Positions 60,080 through 64,000 of a stretch of 64,000 bases of DNA are shown piece by piece. How positions within the stretch are numbered: the first letter of the stretch is position 1; every line of letters begins with the position of its first letter. The DNA is from an uncultured Clostridia bacterium (GTDB lineage: Bacteria > Bacillota > Clostridia > Oscillospirales > Ruminococcaceae), in NCBI GenBank assembly GCA_944388075.1, contig CALXHI010000012.1:61373-125372 (forward strand). The letters run 5' to 3'. The position numbers and the translations under genes were made by a program. The notes under the pieces are model-generated. The model saw nothing but the letters and a program-made list of their open reading frames with translations. It did no database searches and was not told where the DNA came from.

Positions 60080-63000
60080 ATGAACAAGCTATTTTCCAAA
60101 ATCGTATCTGCGTTGACGGCTGCGACCATGACTCTTTTCGCTTCGTCAGGCAGCTTGCAGACTTTCGTCAACGAGATCGATGTACACGCAGCAGAAACAG
60201 AAGTAATTTTAGGTGACGTAAATGACGATAACAGAGTTGACGTATTTGACCTGTGCTTAATGAAGCAAGAGTTGATAGAGTCTGGAACAACTAGCATTGA
60301 CAAAGTTGCAGCGGATGTAAATGCAGACGGTGTAGTTGACGTCAAGGATGTCGTTGAGGTGCAGCAATTCCTGTTGGTGGAAAGAGACTCCTTTAACGGT
60401 TCAATGCGAAATAAGATCGCCCCACCTGACACATCAATAGTGACAAGCAACCAGCCAATTGAAACTTCATTGACTGCTCAAATGGCAGAAAAGACTAAAG
60501 AACTCGGAAATGCAGTAAATGTATATAACTACCTTTATAACAATATGCGTTCTGAGTTTTACTACGGTTCACGAAAAGGTGCTATCGGTACCTTTGAGCA
60601 GGGTGGCGGTAATGATGCGGATCTGTCCAGCCTACTTATTGCAATGCTGCGATATCTCGGTTACGATGCGAATTATGTGACCGACATTGTGGGCTTTTCG
60701 GCTGAACAGCTCATGAAATGGACAAGCACTGACTCAATTGAAGCGGCGACCAAAATTTATGCGTGTCAAGGCCGAGAAAACACAACCTATGAACACGAGG
60801 GTGTTACATATTACTTCTGCGACTATACTTATGTTCAAGTAGTGGATGCCGGCACGACATACTACCTTGATGTATGCTTCAAGGAGTATGAAACGCAAAA
60901 AAACAGTATCCAGACTCTTGTGTCGGGAACAAGCACTTCCGATATCGAGCAAATCCTTAACAAGACAGATCTGAACTATCTTGATTCCATTTCGGACACA
61001 GCCTACAATAATGCTTTAACAAATCTCGAAGGTCAGAATTACACGTTTTTCTCCAAGAAACCAGTCCAGAAGAGTGTTACCAAGCTTCCGACCACATCAC
61101 CGCACCTTTTTAATGTTGAACCGACAGTGACCACAACACTTGATGATAGCCGTTCTGATATCATTGAAATTGGATTTAATAACAACAGCAAAAAGACATA
61201 TCACGCTTCAGAGCTATATAAAAAGAGCGTCACCGTTGAGTATGTGGTTTCTGATGACACAAAGGAACTGCATGAATGGGTAGATTTTGATGCCAGCAGC
61301 ATCTTTAATCTTCCGCCCTATGCATTAGGACAAGCACTCTCTGTTACACCAGTTGTCAAAATTGACGGTCAAACTGTCCTGACTGATCCCGCAATTGATT
61401 TTGAAGAGAAGCAGACGCTTTATATCAACTCTAAAACCGGCGGAAAAGTAGAAACATACGAGGAGGAACTTTCTCCGGGAGAACTATGCTGTATTGTTTT
61501 TGATGTTGGAACCATATCTCCGAATGAATTATCGGAGAGTTATTCAAAATCCGCAGATCAAACGTCAGTCGCTAACCAAAAGTACCAGCTTAACGAAAAG
61601 ACTGATGCCTCCAAGGTCAACGAGAAGAACGTATATAACGCAAATTACCTCGGAAGCATACTGCGGTTGACAGGCGTTATGTATTTCTCTCAGTTGGACA
61701 TCTACACGCAGACTTTGGCAGAGAATAATAATGTAAATTGTGAAGATACTGTAAAAATCGGAGTTTTCGGTTTCAAGCCCGGCGTGTATCCGAGCAAGGT
61801 TCAGGTTGCTGGAGAACCGTATGGAATCGATAAAAACGGTCAATTCTTTGTGGACATCATAAGCAATTCTGTCAGCACGGTCAGTGAAGTATCAGACAGC
61901 GCACAGCTTCGGGCTTTCAATATGGAGCGTGGCTATATCTCCTCAGAACTCGAAAGTGCAATTCTTGAGCAAATTGTTGGAGTGGAGAGTCTTTCCACGG
62001 TGCAGCTATTCAAGCGTGCTCAGGAAAATGGTATTAATATAGTTTCCCTGTCAAAAAATACTACAAAGAAAGTCTCTGATTTGAAGATCAGCACTGATGA
62101 TGCTGTGAGATTGCAAGAAGAAATCGATGCAGGTAATACTATTATCACAATGGAGCAGAACGTAACTGTCGGTAACTGGACAGGCATCGGCTATATTGTT
62201 GAAACAGCAGACCAGTCAGCACAAACCTTCATGATCTCTGGAAACATGAATGGTGGCGTTTGCTCAAGCTCAGTCAGCGTTGCCGCCATTATTGGTATAG
62301 CTATTGATGAAATATGGCTCGTGGAGACTGTCGGTCTCTTAATCGCAACGCTTTCAGCAATGACTTCATTAGCCTTTATGCCTGTTGTAACTGTTGTTTT
62401 GTGTGTCATCGCAATTGAGTTTTTGGTTTTCGATATCATCGAAACAATAGCAAATAACTACGATTATTACATGAACGGCAATGAGGAAGCAGGAACGCAG
62501 GTCAAAATCAATGCTGCTATCAACGTGATTACCTTTGGTGTTACGAAGATAGGCGGTGCGATAATTTCGCAGGCGAAAAACGCAAGCAACTGTGCTAAAT
62601 ACGGCAAAAATGTAATAAACGGATTGAAAAACAGCGGATTTACCACTGCTGAGATCAATTCTCAGATTAGCAAGCTCTCTAAGCTCGGCTGCTCACAGTC
62701 TACAATTGAAACACTGCTGAAGAACCCTAAGTGTATGTTCCTTGGGGATGATATACTTAATGTGATTTCAAAAAGCGGAAGTTTATCCGATGATTTAGCA
62801 AAACTAGTATTGAATCATGGCGACGATTTTTCTGAATTAGTCATCACTACATTTGCTAATGAAGGTGTAACAGGTGTAAATTCTTTAATAGGTGCATTTG
62901 GCGATAGCTATCTAGTTTGGTATAGAATTACTGCAACTGCTGATAATATGGCATCAACGAGCATTCCGGCGACTTTTCAAATCAGATTACAACAGATTGG

Positions 63001-63274
63001 TTATGTAAACCCTACAACGGGGACAAATGTGCTATATACGAATTCAAATGCAACAAAACATATGGGGGAGTATGTAGGCAGATTTGGTGATGAAAGCTTT
63101 TCAATTAATTTAAGAAGTCAGCTTATGCTTGAAAGCTATGCATCTGCGATTGATGACGCTATGAACCAATTGAGTTCACAATCGTTAGACGAGTATACAA
63201 TAGTTGCTGGTGGATGGGAACTTGGAATAAATACAGAAACTGGCACTGTGTTTCATGCTCTTATGCTTGAGTGA
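60080..63274 (+). CDS. Secreted dockerin / transglutaminase-like protein, polymorphic-toxin layout
   Basis: 1,064 residues. In order: signal peptide (1 to ~38); dockerin (~45-98) with calcium loops DVNDDNRVDVFD and DVNADGVVDVKD; transglutaminase-like domain (~140-270) with YNYLYNNMRSEFYYGSRKGA, GGGNDADLSSLLIAMLRYLG and YYLDVCFKEYE, where the usual catalytic Cys is Asp and the His is Tyr; a beta-rich middle; a hydrophobic segment (~728-790); a helical part; and a C-terminal domain (~940-1064) with TKHM (992-995), GGWEL (1044-1048) and FHAL (1058-1061). The same GNDxD-type domain occurs in large polymorphic toxins as I recall. Composition grows AT-richer toward the C-terminus. AGGAGGT precedes the ATG. 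The toxin function is inferred from layout, not shown. Confidence 0.8.
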   Translation: MNKLFSKIVSALTAATMTLFASSGSLQTFVNEIDVHAAETEVILGDVNDDNRVDVFDLCLMKQELIESGTTSIDKVAADVNADGVVDVKDVVEVQQFLLVERDSFNGSMRNKIAPPDTSIVTSNQPIETSLTAQMAEKTKELGNAVNVYNYLYNNMRSEFYYGSRKGAIGTFEQGGGNDADLSSLLIAMLRYLGYDANYVTDIVGFSAEQLMKWTSTDSIEAATKIYACQGRENTTYEHEGVTYYFCDYTYVQVVDAGTTYYLDVCFKEYETQKNSIQTLVSGTSTSDIEQILNKTDLNYLDSISDTAYNNALTNLEGQNYTFFSKKPVQKSVTKLPTTSPHLFNVEPTVTTTLDDSRSDIIEIGFNNNSKKTYHASELYKKSVTVEYVVSDDTKELHEWVDFDASSIFNLPPYALGQALSVTPVVKIDGQTVLTDPAIDFEEKQTLYINSKTGGKVETYEEELSPGELCCIVFDVGTISPNELSESYSKSADQTSVANQKYQLNEKTDASKVNEKNVYNANYLGSILRLTGVMYFSQLDIYTQTLAENNNVNCEDTVKIGVFGFKPGVYPSKVQVAGEPYGIDKNGQFFVDIISNSVSTVSEVSDSAQLRAFNMERGYISSELESAILEQIVGVESLSTVQLFKRAQENGINIVSLSKNTTKKVSDLKISTDDAVRLQEEIDAGNTIITMEQNVTVGNWTGIGYIVETADQSAQTFMISGNMNGGVCSSSVSVAAIIGIAIDEIWLVETVGLLIATLSAMTSLAFMPVVTVVLCVIAIEFLVFDIIETIANNYDYYMNGNEEAGTQVKINAAINVITFGVTKIGGAIISQAKNASNCAKYGKNVINGLKNSGFTTAEINSQISKLSKLGCSQSTIETLLKNPKCMFLGDDILNVISKSGSLSDDLAKLVLNHGDDFSELVITTFANEGVTGVNSLIGAFGDSYLVWYRITATADNMASTSIPATFQIRLQQIGYVNPTTGTNVLYTNSNATKHMGEYVGRFGDESFSINLRSQLMLESYASAIDDAMNQLSSQSLDEYTIVAGGWELGINTETGTVFHALMLE

Positions 63275-63282
63275 GGCGAAGT

Positions 63283-63813
63283 ATGAATTTTTATTTTTCA
63301 GCAAATACGTGTGAACATTCTGAATATAAAATCATTTATGAACGGATTTCCAAAAATTCTGTCATGGTGAATATAGAAAAACAAATACGCAGCCAAGCTT
63401 GCGATGGACTATATCACTTAATGTTACGTCAGGAAAATCAAATACCAATCGATATATGTGGCAGCGGAAAAAAAGATGAGATAGAATATATAAGTTTTTT
63501 GATTAGACTTTCCGAAATTAATGAAGGCTTACCACCTCTTGATACAGTATCTCATCCAGAATATATAAAGATTTGTTTTCCAGAGTGTGATCCCATTCGA
63601 AAACGCTATGTAAATCAATCTGTTAGAAATACTTCTATACATTGCGATGATGGCACTTTAATTTATTTGTTCGACGATTCGCACGAAAAACTTCATCAAT
63701 TTACTCTTTGCTCAGAGTGTTCAATACTTTTAAATGCTCATAATTGCCTCAAGGGTCTAATTATACATGATTCTGATCAGTTCAAACTCACGAATCTTTT
63801 TCAAAGAATATAA
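63283..63813 (+). CDS. Candidate immunity protein
   Basis: 176 residues, not recognised, no signal peptide, so cytoplasmic. It starts 8 bases after the toxin-like gene with GAGG upstream and is probably co-translated. It is acidic, with several cysteines (CDDGTLIYLFDDSHEKLHQF; CSECSILL). Base composition is the most AT-rich in the window (17 G+C of 60 in line 63481-63540). Small, AT-rich, cytoplasmic and tightly behind the C-terminal domain is how immunity genes appear. It could instead be an unrelated gene of the same island. Confidence 0.65.
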   Translation: MNFYFSANTCEHSEYKIIYERISKNSVMVNIEKQIRSQACDGLYHLMLRQENQIPIDICGSGKKDEIEYISFLIRLSEINEGLPPLDTVSHPEYIKICFPECDPIRKRYVNQSVRNTSIHCDDGTLIYLFDDSHEKLHQFTLCSECSILLNAHNCLKGLIIHDSDQFKLTNLFQRI

Positions 63814-64000
63814 CTGTGAAAACCAGTTATTCTGAAATTGAATTGTGGCGAGATTTGGAGTGCTCGTGAAGCAATACTTAGTGTATCCTCAACAACCAGT
63901 CATTTTTAAAACGTCCCTATTTTCAACATCAAAAAAGAAAAAGGACAAGACAAATTCAAAGAGGTGCAAAAGCATCGCCGCAAGGCGGTCGATGTTCATT
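63814..64000. other. AT-rich right edge, no supported gene
   Basis: 187 bases. A frame open from about 63921 to the edge reads a Lys-rich peptide (EVQKHRRKAVDVH at the end) but has no start with a ribosome site. It may be the beginning of another gene or a displaced coding fragment cut by the window. Confidence 0.4.

Noticed and set aside
63921..64000. Start of another gene or transposase fragment
   Set aside because: Only about 26 codons are visible, with no start and no ribosome site.

Overview
The window looks like a chromosomal segment of a Gram-positive anaerobe of the Ruminococcus / Oscillospiraceae type (inference). The evidence is two secreted proteins with dockerin modules (cellulosome-type anchoring), four BspA-like leucine-rich-repeat (LRR_5) surface proteins, a type III glutamine synthetase next to an ammonium transporter fused to a PII domain, an hfq-sepF-divIVA-lspA cell-division cluster, a GerW-type sporulation protein, and an RpoB with a long acidic tail. 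No genome database could be consulted, so the genus is a judgement from gene content.

Layout. 1-9.8 kb, minus strand: one cluster around nitrogen and glutamine, read glnN (GSIII), amt::PII, a small unknown gene, pyrG, purF, carA, carB (cut by the left edge). Most junctions are 4-8 base overlaps, and a consensus promoter followed at once by a 20-bp hairpin stands before glnN. 9.9-12.2 kb: an LRR surface protein and an aminoglycoside-phosphotransferase-like gene. 12.3-20.4 kb: rpoB-rpoC with a terminator and a promoter. 20.8-34.5 kb, plus strand: three related membrane proteins, yifB, a lipoprotein, a RodA/FtsW protein, tcdA, a 2-hydroxyacid dehydrogenase, proB-proA, an unknown membrane protein and a dockerin protein with four internal repeats. 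34.6-42.3 kb, minus: an AI-2E-family (PerM-like) membrane protein, three overlapping LRR genes, glmS. 42.3-45 kb: DUF1015 protein, Nudix hydrolase, HAD phosphatase. 45-51.4 kb, minus: rluD, lspA, divIVA, sepF, yggS, a HlyD-like protein, hfq, miaA. 51.6-53.7 kb, plus: a DUF2953-like protein, gerW and rluB. 53.7-56.9 kb, minus: SGNH hydrolase, khpA, rpsP, ffh, ylxM. 57-59.5 kb, plus: two coupled unknown genes and a GNAT acetyltransferase, then tRNA-Ala(CGC).

Downstream of tRNA-Ala the sequence changes. It becomes AT-rich, carries a cluster of 15-17 bp inverted and direct repeats, and encodes a 1,064-residue secreted protein. That protein has a signal peptide, an N-terminal dockerin, a transglutaminase-like domain lacking the expected Cys and His, a hydrophobic segment and a distinct C-terminal domain. 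A small, very AT-rich gene follows 8 bases later. The layout is that of a polymorphic toxin and its immunity gene, but with a cellulosomal dockerin as the anchoring module. I regard this as the most interesting object in the window.

Several candidate promoters share a 17-base spacer and a TGn extension before the -10 box. Start codons were chosen by Shine-Dalgarno position, so several genes begin inside a longer open frame.
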